A program made the position numbers and the translations under genes. A stretch of DNA of 64,000 nt from Bradyrhizobium sp. 149 (lineage in GTDB: Bacteria > Pseudomonadota > Alphaproteobacteria > Rhizobiales > Xanthobacteraceae), in contig NZ_JADPKK010000013.1 of NCBI RefSeq assembly GCF_023073915.1, forward strand, positions 434,001 through 498,000, read 5' to 3'. The notes beneath the pieces are model-generated. The model had not been told where the DNA came from and made no database searches. It saw nothing but the letters and a program-made list of their open reading frames with translations. Each line of letters begins with the position of its first letter. The first letter of the stretch is position 1. This document shows, piece after piece, positions 1-8,846 of the stretch.

Positions 1-1
1 T

Positions 2-697
2 GGCGTGCCGCCGAAGGCCATGATCGAGATGGGCAGGAAGCACGGCGTGCCGGTTGCGGCGCTGGTCGGCGCCAAGGAGCACGCGCTGCGCCAGGTCGCG
101 GCCGGCGTCGATATCCTCGTGGTCCAGGGCACCGAAGCTGGCGGCCATTGCGGCGAGGTCTCCACCATGGTGCTGGTGCCGGAGGTGATCAAGGCGATCA
201 AGCCGATCCGCGACGTGCCGGTGCTCGCCGCCGGCGGCATCATGACGGGACGACAGATGGCGGCGTGCATGGCCATGGGCGCGGCCGGCGCCTGGACCGG
301 CTCGGTGTGGCTTGCCACCGTCGAGGCCGAGACTACGGAGATCTTTCGCGAGAAGATGATCGCCGCATCGTCGCGCGATGCGGTGCGCTCGAAGGGCCGC
401 ACCGGCAAGCCGGCGCGGCAGCTTCGCTCGGTCTGGACCGACGCCTGGGACCGCGCGCCTGAGAGCCCCGGCGCGTTGCCTATGCCGCTGCAAAGCATCG
501 TCAGCCGCGACGCCTTCAACTCGATCGACCGCGCAGCGGCGGGCGGCAACGCCAAGGCGCGCGATCTCGTGAGCTACTTCGTCGGCCAGGGCGTCGGGCT
601 GATCGACAGCGTCAAGTCCGCCGGCGCGGTGGTGCAGGAGTTCAAGGAAGAGTTTGCCGAAGCCGTCGAGCACATGAATGCGCTGGTGGCGGAGTAG
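2..697 (+). CDS. Nitronate monooxygenase family protein, 3' part only (5' end outside window)
   Basis: This is the C-terminal part (about 230 residues) of an FMN-dependent nitronate monooxygenase / 2-nitropropane dioxygenase-like TIM-barrel enzyme; the reading frame is open to the window edge, so the true start lies upstream. Visible family hallmarks are GTEAGGHCG (the segment that carries the active-site region in this family) and the FMN-phosphate-binding stretch PVLAAGGIMTGRQ followed by AMGAAGAWTGSVWLAT. Family members oxidise alkyl nitronates to carbonyl compounds and nitrite, although many have unknown substrates. The stop is 117 bp before the thiolase-like gene, and a palindromic repeat lies between them. 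The substrate cannot be told from this fragment. Confidence 0.85.
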   Translation, partial: GVPPKAMIEMGRKHGVPVAALVGAKEHALRQVAAGVDILVVQGTEAGGHCGEVSTMVLVPEVIKAIKPIRDVPVLAAGGIMTGRQMAACMAMGAAGAWTGSVWLATVEAETTEIFREKMIAASSRDAVRSKGRTGKPARQLRSVWTDAWDRAPESPGALPMPLQSIVSRDAFNSIDRAAAGGNAKARDLVSYFVGQGVGLIDSVKSAGAVVQEFKEEFAEAVEHMNALVAE

Positions 698-709
698 TTG
701 CCACACACG

Positions 710-787
710 GTCATTGCGAGCGCAGCGAAGCAATCCAGACTGCCACCGCTGAAAGATTCTGGATTGCTTCACTGCGCTCGCAATGAC
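710..787. repeat. Palindromic intergenic repeat (REP-like), copy A
   Basis: A 78-bp imperfect palindrome that begins GTCATTGCGAGCG and ends CGCTCGCAATGAC, with inner arms GAAGCAATCCAGA and TCTGGATTGCTTC. Close relatives occur at 12642-12720 and 24720-24805, and a collapsed copy lies at 49344-49371. Every copy is intergenic. It could fold into a long hairpin in RNA. Confidence 0.85.
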
Positions 788-814
788 GAAACAACTGACA
801 TCGTGAATTGAAGC

Positions 815-2332
815 ATGACAGACAAGAAAAACATTCCCGAAGACCGCATCCCCGTCATCGTCGGCATCGGCGAAATCGTCGACCGACCCAAAGAGATCAC
901 CGATGGCCTCGAGCCGCTTGAGCTGCTCGAACAGGCGCTGCGGCGCGCGGAAGCAGATGCCGGCGCGAAGCTGCTCGGCCAGGTACAGTCGCTCGACGTC
1001 GTCAACTTCCTGAGCTGGCGCTATCGCGACCCGGAGAAGCTGCTGGCGCAACGGCTCGGCATCACGCCTTCGCACTGCTATTACGGGCCGGTCGGCGGCG
1101 AAAGCCCGATCCGCTACATCCACGAGGCAGCAAAGCGCATCGCGCGCGGCGAATGCACGGTGGCCGCCATCTGCGGCGCGGAGGCGCAGTCGACGGCGAC
1201 CAAGGCGGAGCGCGCCGGCACGAAGCTGCCATGGACGCCTTTCGCGCACGATGTCGAGGAACCGAAGCGCGGCGCGGCATTTCAGAAGCCATTGGCCGTG
1301 AAGCTCGGTGTGTTCCGCCCCGTCACCGTCTACCCGTTCTACGAGGCGGCCTCCTCCGCGCATTGGGGCCAGACGCCGCGCGAAGCCATGGCAGAGTCCG
1401 GCACACTGTGGTCACGCTATTCCGAGGCGGCGGCGCAAAATCCCAACGCTTGGCTCAAGCGCCGCTATGCGCCTGACGAAATCACGACGCCGACGGCGGA
1501 CAACCGTCTCATCGCGTGGCCCTACAACAAGCTGATGGTTGCCAACCCGAGCGTCAACATGGGCGGCGCGCTGCTGCTGTCCAGCCTCGCCAGGGCGCGC
1601 GCCGCCGGGATTGCCGATGACAAGCTGGTCTATCCGCTCGGCGGCGCCTCGGCCGAGGAGCCGCGCGACTATCTCCTGCGCGACCAGTTTTACGAGAGCC
1701 ATCCGCAGAATGCCGTTTTGAACGCCGTGATGGATCTCGTCGGCGGCGACGGCAGAAAGTTCGACGCGATCGAGCTCTATAGCTGCTTCCCCTGCGTGCC
1801 CAAGATGGCGCGGCGTACGCTGGGCCTGAGCCCGGACGTGCAGCCGACCGTGACCGGCGGCCTCACCTTCTTCGGCGCGCCGCTCAACACCTACATGACG
1901 CATGCGGCCTGCGCGATGGTGCGACGTGTGCGCGACGGCGCAAAGCTCGGCTTGCTCTACGGCCAGGGCGGCTTCGTCACCAAACATCATGCGCTGGCCG
2001 TGTCGAAGATGCCGCCGCGTGAAGCATTGGCACAGGAGACGAGCGTGCAGGCGGCAGCCGACAGCAACAAGCGCGCGGTGCCTGAGTTCGTCACGGATGT
2101 CTCAGGCGAGGGCAAGGTCGAGAGCTTTACAGTGCTCTATGGCCGTGGCGGCGATGTCGAGCACGGCGTGGTGATGCTGCGGACGGAAGACGACAGGCGC
2201 ACGCTGGCGCGGGTTCCGGCAGGCGATACGGCGACGCTGGCGCATCTGCTCGACATGGATCGAACGCCGGTGGGTTCGCTGGGCGAGATCACGATGGCCG
2301 CCGATGGCGTGCCGGAGTGGAGGGTGGCGTAG
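815..2332 (+). CDS. Thiolase-like acetyl-CoA acetyltransferase family protein
   Basis: A 505-residue protein of the thiolase superfamily, of the kind usually annotated acetyl-CoA acetyltransferase or lipid-transfer/SCP-x-like thiolase. Seen: an N-terminal IPVIVGIGEIVDRP strand, GGESPIRYIHEAA, where thiolases normally carry the acyl-accepting Cys helix, NPSVNMGGALLL, ELYSCFP, and GGLTFFGAPLNTYMTHA, which matches the conserved C-terminal GG-N-x-x-TH region. The usual nucleophilic Cys is not evident in the GGESP segment, and the C-terminal GxCxGGG motif reads LLYGQGGF. It may therefore not be a normal thiolase. The last 100 residues (from about 400) look like an added OB-fold-type domain, as in related proteins. 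It stands alone between a repeat and a convergent RND operon. Confidence 0.75.
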   Translation: MTDKKNIPEDRIPVIVGIGEIVDRPKEITDGLEPLELLEQALRRAEADAGAKLLGQVQSLDVVNFLSWRYRDPEKLLAQRLGITPSHCYYGPVGGESPIRYIHEAAKRIARGECTVAAICGAEAQSTATKAERAGTKLPWTPFAHDVEEPKRGAAFQKPLAVKLGVFRPVTVYPFYEAASSAHWGQTPREAMAESGTLWSRYSEAAAQNPNAWLKRRYAPDEITTPTADNRLIAWPYNKLMVANPSVNMGGALLLSSLARARAAGIADDKLVYPLGGASAEEPRDYLLRDQFYESHPQNAVLNAVMDLVGGDGRKFDAIELYSCFPCVPKMARRTLGLSPDVQPTVTGGLTFFGAPLNTYMTHAACAMVRRVRDGAKLGLLYGQGGFVTKHHALAVSKMPPREALAQETSVQAAADSNKRAVPEFVTDVSGEGKVESFTVLYGRGGDVEHGVVMLRTEDDRRTLARVPAGDTATLAHLLDMDRTPVGSLGEITMAADGVPEWRVA

Positions 2333-2371
2333 TGGCCAGCGGCGAAGCGTAACCCACCCCAGAAACTCGCC

Positions 2372-3574
2372 CTACCCCTTCGGCGCCTGCTTCTCCGACG
2401 CCGTCGCCGGCTTGCCCTTGGCGCCGGCCCCGGTCACGCGGACCTGGTCGCCGTCGGAAAGGCCGTCCGGCGGCGCCGTGATGACGCGGTCATCCGCTGC
2501 AATTCCCGAGGCGAGCTCGATCTCGCGGCCGAGATCGCGGGCGATGGTCACGGGCTTGAACAGGACCTTGTCGTCCGGACCGACAGTTGCGACGCGCAGG
2601 CCGTTGCCGTTGAAGATCAGCGCACTGGCGGGAATGCTGAGCGGCGCGGTATCGCGCTGCAGGCTGAGCTTCACGCTGGCGTAGCCGCCGGGCATCAGTT
2701 CGCCCGAGGAATTGTCGAGACCGAGTTGCATGCGCGTCGTGCCGGAGGCGACGTCAACCGCCTGTGAGGAGGCCTCCACCGTCGCCTGGAAGGTCCGGTT
2801 CGGATACTCCGGCAGCACGATGCTGGCCTTGGCGCCGATCTTGATCGCCGGCACATAGTTCTGGGGCACGTTGACGTAGACGCGCAGCTTGGTGATGTCG
2901 GAGACCACGAACATCGCCGGCCCCGAGCCACCGCCCGCGTTGATCAGCGCACCGACGTCCGTGTCGCGCGCGGTGACGACGCCGTCGAATGGAACGGTGA
3001 TCTTCTTGTAGCCGGCAAGCGCCTCAAGCCGCTCAACATTGGCCTGCCCCGAATGCACGGCGGCGTTCTTGTTGGAGAGATCGGCGGTGCGCTCGTCGAT
3101 TTCCTGCGCGGAGACGAAGTTGGAGGCCACCAGCGTCTTGCGCCGGTTGAGCGTTGCCTCCGACAGCCTGGCGCTCGCCTGCTGGCTGGCGAGGTCGGCG
3201 CGCGCCTGCAAGAGTTGCTGGTCGAGGTCGGGCGCCTCGATCTGGGCGATCACCTGACCGGCCTTGACGCGGGCGCCGATGTCGACGCTCCAGCTCTTCA
3301 GGTAGCCCGACACGCGCGCGAAAATCGGCGCGCGGTAATAGGCTTCCAACCGCCCCGGCAGGTCGAGGCTGCCGCTGAGGGCCTTGGCGTTGGGCAGCGT
3401 CACCGCGACGCTTGGAACAGCCTGATCGTCGGTCCATTCCTTCAGCTTGGAGCCCTGCTCCTCGCGCGCGCGGATGCCGGTGCCCACGATGAGGCCCGCC
3501 GCGATCAGCGCCACCACGCCGAAGATGCCCAGTTTCCGGTGCGACACCGGGGAGCGGGGTTCAGTGGGCGGCAT
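2372..3574 (-). CDS. RND efflux periplasmic adaptor (membrane fusion protein)
   Basis: A 400-residue HlyD/AcrA-type adaptor that links an inner-membrane RND pump to an outer-membrane channel. It has one N-terminal hydrophobic anchor or signal (residues about 14-32, IFGVVALIAAGLIVGTG). A split lipoyl domain follows (APIFARVSGYLKSWSVDIG and AGQVIAQIEAP at about 80-115, with the return strand KKITVPFDGVVTARDTDVG at about 190-210), flanking an alpha-helical hairpin rich in Gln, Ala and Leu. After these come beta-barrel and membrane-proximal domains. The start codon lies inside the 3' end of the upstream permease gene (14-bp overlap), so the two are translationally coupled. The C-terminal tail is Lys/Ala/Gly-rich. 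Substrate unknown; no outer-membrane factor gene is adjacent. Confidence 0.9.
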   Translation of the reverse strand: MPPTEPRSPVSHRKLGIFGVVALIAAGLIVGTGIRAREEQGSKLKEWTDDQAVPSVAVTLPNAKALSGSLDLPGRLEAYYRAPIFARVSGYLKSWSVDIGARVKAGQVIAQIEAPDLDQQLLQARADLASQQASARLSEATLNRRKTLVASNFVSAQEIDERTADLSNKNAAVHSGQANVERLEALAGYKKITVPFDGVVTARDTDVGALINAGGGSGPAMFVVSDITKLRVYVNVPQNYVPAIKIGAKASIVLPEYPNRTFQATVEASSQAVDVASGTTRMQLGLDNSSGELMPGGYASVKLSLQRDTAPLSIPASALIFNGNGLRVATVGPDDKVLFKPVTIARDLGREIELASGIAADDRVITAPPDGLSDGDQVRVTGAGAKGKPATASEKQAPKG

Positions 3575-6500
3575 GCGGAGTCTCCAGGGAGGCGGCGGCT
3601 TTGGCGCCTTGCTTCTTGTGTACCATACTGAACACCACGGGAACGAACATCAACGTGGCGAAGGTTGCAAAGATCAGGCCGCCGATAACGGCGCGGCCGA
3701 GCGGCGCATTCTGCTCGCCGCCTTCGCCCAGCCCCAGGGCCATCGGCGCCATGCCGATGATCATGGCGAGCGCGGTCATCAGCACCGGGCGGAACCGGAC
3801 GAAGCCGGCTTCCAGCGCCGCTGCGACGGGATCGCCGAGCTCCTCGTAGCGCTCGCGGGCGAACGAGATCACGAGCACGCTGTTGGCTGTTGCAACGCCC
3901 ATGCACATGATGGCGCCGGTCAGCGCAGGCACTGACAGCGTCGTCTCGGTCGCGAACAGCATCCAGACGATGCCGGCGAGCGCGGCGGGCAGCGCCGTGA
4001 TGATCACGAAGGGATCGGACCAGGACTGGAAGTTCACGACTATCAGGAAATAGATCAGCACGACCGCCCCGAGCAGGCCAAACAGCAGGCCGGTGAAAGC
4101 GCTGTTCATGGTCTGCACCTGGCCGAGCAGCACCACGGAAGAACCCTTCGGCACCTCCTTGGCGGTGTCGGCGATCACTTGGCGGATGTCGGTCGCGACC
4201 GCACCGAGATCGCGGCCCGAGGTCGTGGCGAAGATCTGCACCATCGACTGGATGTCGTATTGCGAGACCACCGCGCTCGAGGTCGAGCGCTTGATGTCGG
4301 CGATGCCGCCGAGGATCGGCGACTGCGAATTGCCGGCGGCCGTGATCGGCAGCGTCTGCAGCGCGCTGAGCGAATCCATCTGATATTGCGGCGTCTGCAT
4401 CACGATCGAATAGGACACGCCGTTATCCGGATTGAGATAGTAGGTCGGGGCAACCTGCGAGGAGCCGGCAAGGTTGACCACGAGACTGTTGGTGACGTCG
4501 CGCTCGGTCAGGCCGACATATTGCGCGCGGGTGCGATCGACATCGATGTTGAAGGTCGGATTGTTCGGCGATTGCTGGATGCGCGCATCCGCGACGCCGG
4601 GAATCCTGCGGACCTTGGCCAGCAGATTATTGGCATAGGCGAAGTTGGCGCTGATATTCGCACCGCGGATTTGCAGGTCGATCGGCGCCGGCGCGCCGAA
4701 ATTCAGGATCTGGCTGACGATGTCGGCGGGCAGGAAGGCGAAGCTGACACCGGGGAACAGCCGCGGCAATTGCTCACGCAGCACGCGCACATGCTCCTCG
4801 GTCGGCTTGTGTCCCTCCTTCAGCTTGATCTGGATGTCGCCATCCTGCGGGCCGATCACGCCGGTGTTGTTGTAGGTCATGTTGATGCCGGAGATCGGCA
4901 TGCCGATATTGTCGGTCAGCGTTTCGATCTCGCCCGGGATCAGCTTGCGGATCGCCTTCTGCACGTCGGCGAGCTGGTTCGCGGTCTCTTCCACGCGGGT
5001 GCCGACCTGGGTGCGGACGTGCATCAGGATGTTGCCTGCATCGACCGCGGGGAAGAAGTTGCGCCCGAGGAACGGCACCAGCGCGAAGGACGCGCCGACC
5101 ACGCACAGGAAACCGATCACGAACACCGGACGGTGCGCGAGCGCAAGCCCAAGGAAATTGTGGTAGCCGCCGCGAATGCGATCAAAGCGAGCCTCGAAGC
5201 CGCGCTGGAACCACACCAGGGGATTGCGCGACTTCGGCGGGCCGTCCTCGTGATGGACATGTGCCTGCAACAAATAGTTCGCCATGGTCGGCACCAGCGT
5301 GCGCGACAGCAGGAACGACCAGATCATCGCGAACATCACCGCTTCCGCCATCGGCACGAACAGGAAGCGTGCCACGCCGGTGAGGAAGAACATCGGCACG
5401 AACACGATGCAGATGCAGAGCAGCGAGACGAAGGCCGGGGTCACGATCTGGTTGGCGCCGTCGAGGATCGACTGCTCGACCGGCTTGCCCTGCTCCAGAT
5501 GGTAGTTGATGTTCTCGATCGTGACGGTAGCGTCGTCGACGAGAATCCCGACCGCGAGCGCCAGGCCGCCGAGCGTCATGATGTTCAGCGTCTCGCCGAT
5601 CGCCGACAGCATGATGATGGCGCCGAGCACAGAGAGCGGGATCGAGACCGCGATGATGACGGTCGAGCGCCAGCTGCCGAGGAACAGCAGGATCATCACG
5701 CTGGTGAGCAGCGCCGCAATCACGCCTTCGAACGCGACGCCTTCGATGGCGCCGCGAACGAACACCGACTGATCCCCGATGAAGCCGATCTTGAGCGCGT
5801 CCGGAAGCTGGTCCTTGACGTCGATCACCTTCTGCTTGATGCCCGCGATGATGTCGAGCGTCGAGGTCGCGCCCGCCTTCAGCACCATCATCAGCACCGA
5901 GCGGTTGCCGTCGACATGGACGATGTTGGTCTGCGGAGGATTGCCGTCGCGCACGGTCGCGACGTCGCGCACATAGACCATCGCGCCGTTGACGGTCTTG
6001 ATCGGCAGATTGCCGAGCTCGTCGATTTTCAGCGGCGAGTTGTTGAGCTGGATGTTGTATTCGAACTGCCCGATCTTCTGGGTGCCGACCGGCGTGATCA
6101 GGTTCTGGGCCGCGAGCGCATTGGCGACGTCCTGGCCGGACAAGCCGCGGGCCTGAAGCGCGGTCGGGTCGAGGTCGATCTGGACCTGGCGTTGCTTGCC
6201 GCCGAACGGATACGGGATCGCGGCGCCAGGCACGGTGACTAGCGGCGTACGGAGCTGGTTGATGCCGATATCGGCGAGGTTCTGCTCGGTGAGGCCATCG
6301 CCCGACAACGCCACCTGGATGATCGGCACGGTCGAGGCGGAGTAATTCAGGATCAGAGGCGGCGTCGCGCCCGGCGGCATCTGCTTGATCAGCGTCTGCG
6401 AGATCGCGGTGACCTGCGCGTTGGCGGTGCGGATGTCGACGTTCGGCTGGAAGAAGATCTTGATGATGCCAAAGCCGTTATAGGAATTGGCAGTAATGTG

Positions 6501-6740
6501 CTCGATGTCGTTGACGGTCGTCGTCAGCGCGCGCTGGAACGGCGTGGTGATGCGACCCGACATCTGATCGGGCGGCAGGCCGGTATACTGCCAGACCACG
6601 CCGATCACGGGGATGCGGATGTCCGGAAAAATGTCGGTCGGCGTCCGCAGCGCCGCCAGCGGTCCGATGATCAGAAGCAGGAGCGCGAGCACGACAAACG
6701 TGTAGGGCCGGCTCAAGGCAATACGAACCAGAGCAATCAT
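3561..6740 (-). CDS. RND multidrug-efflux permease (AcrB/HAE1 family)
   Basis: A 1059-residue inner-membrane proton-driven exporter, the normal length for an AcrB-type RND pump. Seen: TM1 at residues about 10-30, a first large periplasmic loop, a TM block at 335-480 with the proton-relay motif VDDA at 401-404 (equivalent to Asp407/Asp408 of AcrB), a second TM block preceded by a loop at about 560-860, and a C-terminal TM block with the GAIMCMGVATANSVLV helix. It is the first gene of a two-gene operon whose second gene is the adaptor, the reverse of the common adaptor-first order. The upstream 245 bp (6741-6985) hold its promoter region and the terminator of the upstream gene. Substrate cannot be predicted. 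Confidence 0.93.
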   Translation of the reverse strand: MIALVRIALSRPYTFVVLALLLLIIGPLAALRTPTDIFPDIRIPVIGVVWQYTGLPPDQMSGRITTPFQRALTTTVNDIEHITANSYNGFGIIKIFFQPNVDIRTANAQVTAISQTLIKQMPPGATPPLILNYSASTVPIIQVALSGDGLTEQNLADIGINQLRTPLVTVPGAAIPYPFGGKQRQVQIDLDPTALQARGLSGQDVANALAAQNLITPVGTQKIGQFEYNIQLNNSPLKIDELGNLPIKTVNGAMVYVRDVATVRDGNPPQTNIVHVDGNRSVLMMVLKAGATSTLDIIAGIKQKVIDVKDQLPDALKIGFIGDQSVFVRGAIEGVAFEGVIAALLTSVMILLFLGSWRSTVIIAVSIPLSVLGAIIMLSAIGETLNIMTLGGLALAVGILVDDATVTIENINYHLEQGKPVEQSILDGANQIVTPAFVSLLCICIVFVPMFFLTGVARFLFVPMAEAVMFAMIWSFLLSRTLVPTMANYLLQAHVHHEDGPPKSRNPLVWFQRGFEARFDRIRGGYHNFLGLALAHRPVFVIGFLCVVGASFALVPFLGRNFFPAVDAGNILMHVRTQVGTRVEETANQLADVQKAIRKLIPGEIETLTDNIGMPISGINMTYNNTGVIGPQDGDIQIKLKEGHKPTEEHVRVLREQLPRLFPGVSFAFLPADIVSQILNFGAPAPIDLQIRGANISANFAYANNLLAKVRRIPGVADARIQQSPNNPTFNIDVDRTRAQYVGLTERDVTNSLVVNLAGSSQVAPTYYLNPDNGVSYSIVMQTPQYQMDSLSALQTLPITAAGNSQSPILGGIADIKRSTSSAVVSQYDIQSMVQIFATTSGRDLGAVATDIRQVIADTAKEVPKGSSVVLLGQVQTMNSAFTGLLFGLLGAVVLIYFLIVVNFQSWSDPFVIITALPAALAGIVWMLFATETTLSVPALTGAIMCMGVATANSVLVISFARERYEELGDPVAAALEAGFVRFRPVLMTALAMIIGMAPMALGLGEGGEQNAPLGRAVIGGLIFATFATLMFVPVVFSMVHKKQGAKAAASLETPHAAH

Positions 6741-6933
6741 TCGTCAGGCAATTCCAAATCAGGGACAGGAAACACCGGCCCCGCGGGTTCCAAAGGTGAT
6801 TTACCTGAACACCGCCCAAATGGCCAACGACGCTGCGTCACTTGCAGTCACTTCCCTGCTATCGCACCGCGAAATCGCATTCCACATATGCAGATCCCGC
6901 CCGACAGATGACAGAGCCCGCTTCCCTATTGGT

Positions 6934-6958
6934 AAAAAAACGGCGTCCGAAGGCGCCG
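6934..6958 (-). terminator. Rho-independent terminator of the chemotaxis receptor gene
   Basis: Read on the minus strand, a GC-rich hairpin (CGGCGCC, loop TTCG, GACGCCG, one mismatch) is followed directly by seven T residues. It lies 28 bp beyond the stop codon of the receptor gene, just upstream of the RND operon promoter region. Confidence 0.85.
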
Positions 6959-6985
6959 CTTTCAGGATCTGCCATGGTTTCTGGA

Positions 6986-8677
6986 CTACGCTGCGCGAAC
7001 GTTGGTCAGGAACTTGCTGACCTCGCTCTTCAGCCGGCCCGAGTCATTGGACAGCATCTGTGCCGCCGACAGCACCTGCGAGGAGGCCGTGCCGGTCTCG
7101 GTAGCACCGCGCTGCACGTCGGTGATGTTGGACGAAACCTGCTGGGTGCCCTGGGCCGCCTGCTGAACGTTGCGGGCGATCTCCTGGGTTGCCGCGCCCT
7201 GCTCTTCCACCGCGGCCGCAATGGCCGACGAGATCTCCGACAGACGCTCGATGGTCGACGAGATCTCCTTGATGGCGCCGACCGAGTCGTTGGTCGCCGC
7301 CTGGATGCCGGAGATCTGCTGGCCGATCTCGCCCGTCGCCTTCGCGGTCTGCTCTGCCAGAGCCTTCACCTCGGAGGCCACCACGGCAAAGCCGCGGCCG
7401 GCTTCGCCGGCGCGGGCCGCCTCGATGGTCGCGTTCAGCGCCAGCAAGTTGGTCTGGCCTGCGATGGTATTGATGAGCTCGACGACGTCGCCGATGCGTG
7501 AAGCGGCCTTGGAAAGCTCGCTGACGCGCTCGGTGGTGGCGCGGGCCTGGCCGACGGCATCGCCCGCCATCCGCGCCGATTCCTGCACCTGGCGGCTGAT
7601 CTCGCCCACCGACGAAGCCATTTCCTCGGTCGCCGAGGCCACCGACTGCACGTTGGTCGAGGCTTCCTCCGAAGCCGCGGCGACCGTGGTCGCCAGCCGC
7701 TGGGAGCGGTCGGCGGTCGAGGTCAGCGTCGAGGCCGAGGCCTCTAACTGGGTCGAGGCCGACGACACGGTCTGCACGATCTCGCCGATCATGGTTTCGA
7801 ATTCGCGGGTGACGTTATCGACGCGGCGGCCGCGCTCGATCTTGGCTTCGGCATCGGCAGCCGCGGCCTCGTCGGCGCCCCTCTTGGCGATCAGCGCCTC
7901 CTTGAAGATCTGGAGCACGTCGGCCATGGCGCCGATCTCGGTCTTCTCACCGCGATGCGGCACTTCGGCGGAAAGCTCGCCCTTGCCCAGTGCCTGCATC
8001 GGCTCGATGATCGAGTTGATGCCGCTGGAGACGTCCTGGACCAAGTAGAAGCCGACGCCGATGCCGGTGATGACGGCACCGCCGAGAATGATCGAGACCA
8101 GCATGAAAGCGAAGGAATAGCTGTCGGCGGCATCCTGGGCAGCCTGGTCGCCGCCCTTGGTGTTGAGCTCGATGTCCTTGGTCAGCACTTCATCCGACGC
8201 AAGGCCGATCTTGTTGACCGTCTTGGTGTTCAGCTCCTGGGCCTCGTGCGGGACCTTGCCGGCTTCCTTGCGCGACAGCGCCATGACGTCTTCGGTGCCC
8301 TTCTTGTAGTCGTCCCAGAGCTTACCCCAGTCGCTGTACAGCTTCCGCTCTTCGGGTGAGGTGATCATCGGCTCGTAGGCCTTGCGCGCCTTGGAGAGCG
8401 CCTCGATCACGGTACCGGCGGTCTTCTCATTCGCGAGCTTGTCCTCGAGTGTTTCGGACAGCATGTGCTGACGAACCACGTTTCGATAGGTGATCACGCT
8501 GGCCCGAAGCTCGCCGAGCACCCGCACGCTCGGCATCCAGCTCGTGGTGATTTCGATGGTATTGGCGTTCATCGACCGCATCTTCATGACGGCGAGTAGA
8601 CCCATGCCGGCCATCGCGACCAGCAGGAACGCCACGACACTGATGATCTTGGCGCGGATGGAAATGGTGGCGAGCAT
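6986..8677 (-). CDS. Methyl-accepting chemotaxis protein
   Basis: A 563-residue transmembrane chemoreceptor. Layout: TM1 at about 10-30, a periplasmic four-helix-bundle-type sensor domain (about 31-185), TM2 at about 190-212 ([19 protein letters not shown]), a HAMP domain to about 265 (containing [15 protein letters not shown]), a methylation helix, and the signalling hairpin with the highly conserved tip [20 protein letters not shown]. This tip contacts CheA/CheW. No C-terminal CheR/CheB-docking pentapeptide is present; the protein ends [10 protein letters not shown]. It precedes the threonate-catabolism genes on the same strand but is separated by 169 bp, so a role in sensing those sugar acids is only a guess. 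Downstream is a clear terminator. Confidence 0.93.
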   Translation of the reverse strand: MLATISIRAKIISVVAFLLVAMAGMGLLAVMKMRSMNANTIEITTSWMPSVRVLGELRASVITYRNVVRQHMLSETLEDKLANEKTAGTVIEALSKARKAYEPMITSPEERKLYSDWGKLWDDYKKGTEDVMALSRKEAGKVPHEAQELNTKTVNKIGLASDEVLTKDIELNTKGGDQAAQDAADSYSFAFMLVSIILGGAVITGIGVGFYLVQDVSSGINSIIEPMQALGKGELSAEVPHRGEKTEIGAMADVLQIFKEALIAKRGADEAAAADAEAKIERGRRVDNVTREFETMIGEIVQTVSSASTQLEASASTLTSTADRSQRLATTVAAASEEASTNVQSVASATEEMASSVGEISRQVQESARMAGDAVGQARATTERVSELSKAASRIGDVVELINTIAGQTNLLALNATIEAARAGEAGRGFAVVASEVKALAEQTAKATGEIGQQISGIQAATNDSVGAIKEISSTIERLSEISSAIAAAVEEQGAATQEIARNVQQAAQGTQQVSSNITDVQRGATETGTASSQVLSAAQMLSNDSGRLKSEVSKFLTNVRAA

Positions 8678-8846
8678 AATCGGGTCTCTTTGTGCTGGAG
8701 CGGTGGCGCGCCCGGAAGTTTACGAATCAACCAGAGGGAGCAGCACCGACATCAAACACCAGAGCACCTGAGCAGATGTTAACTACGACTCCGTAGGAGT
8801 ACGAAAGCCGGAAACAAATGAATACGGCGCTAAGAACGCCCTGCGC

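Noticed and set aside
4179..6242. A 687-codon open frame on the plus strand inside the RND permease gene
   Set aside because: It lies antisense to a clear, full-length RND pump; high third-position GC leaves antisense frames open. Its translation is Arg/His/Asp-rich with no recognisable domain.
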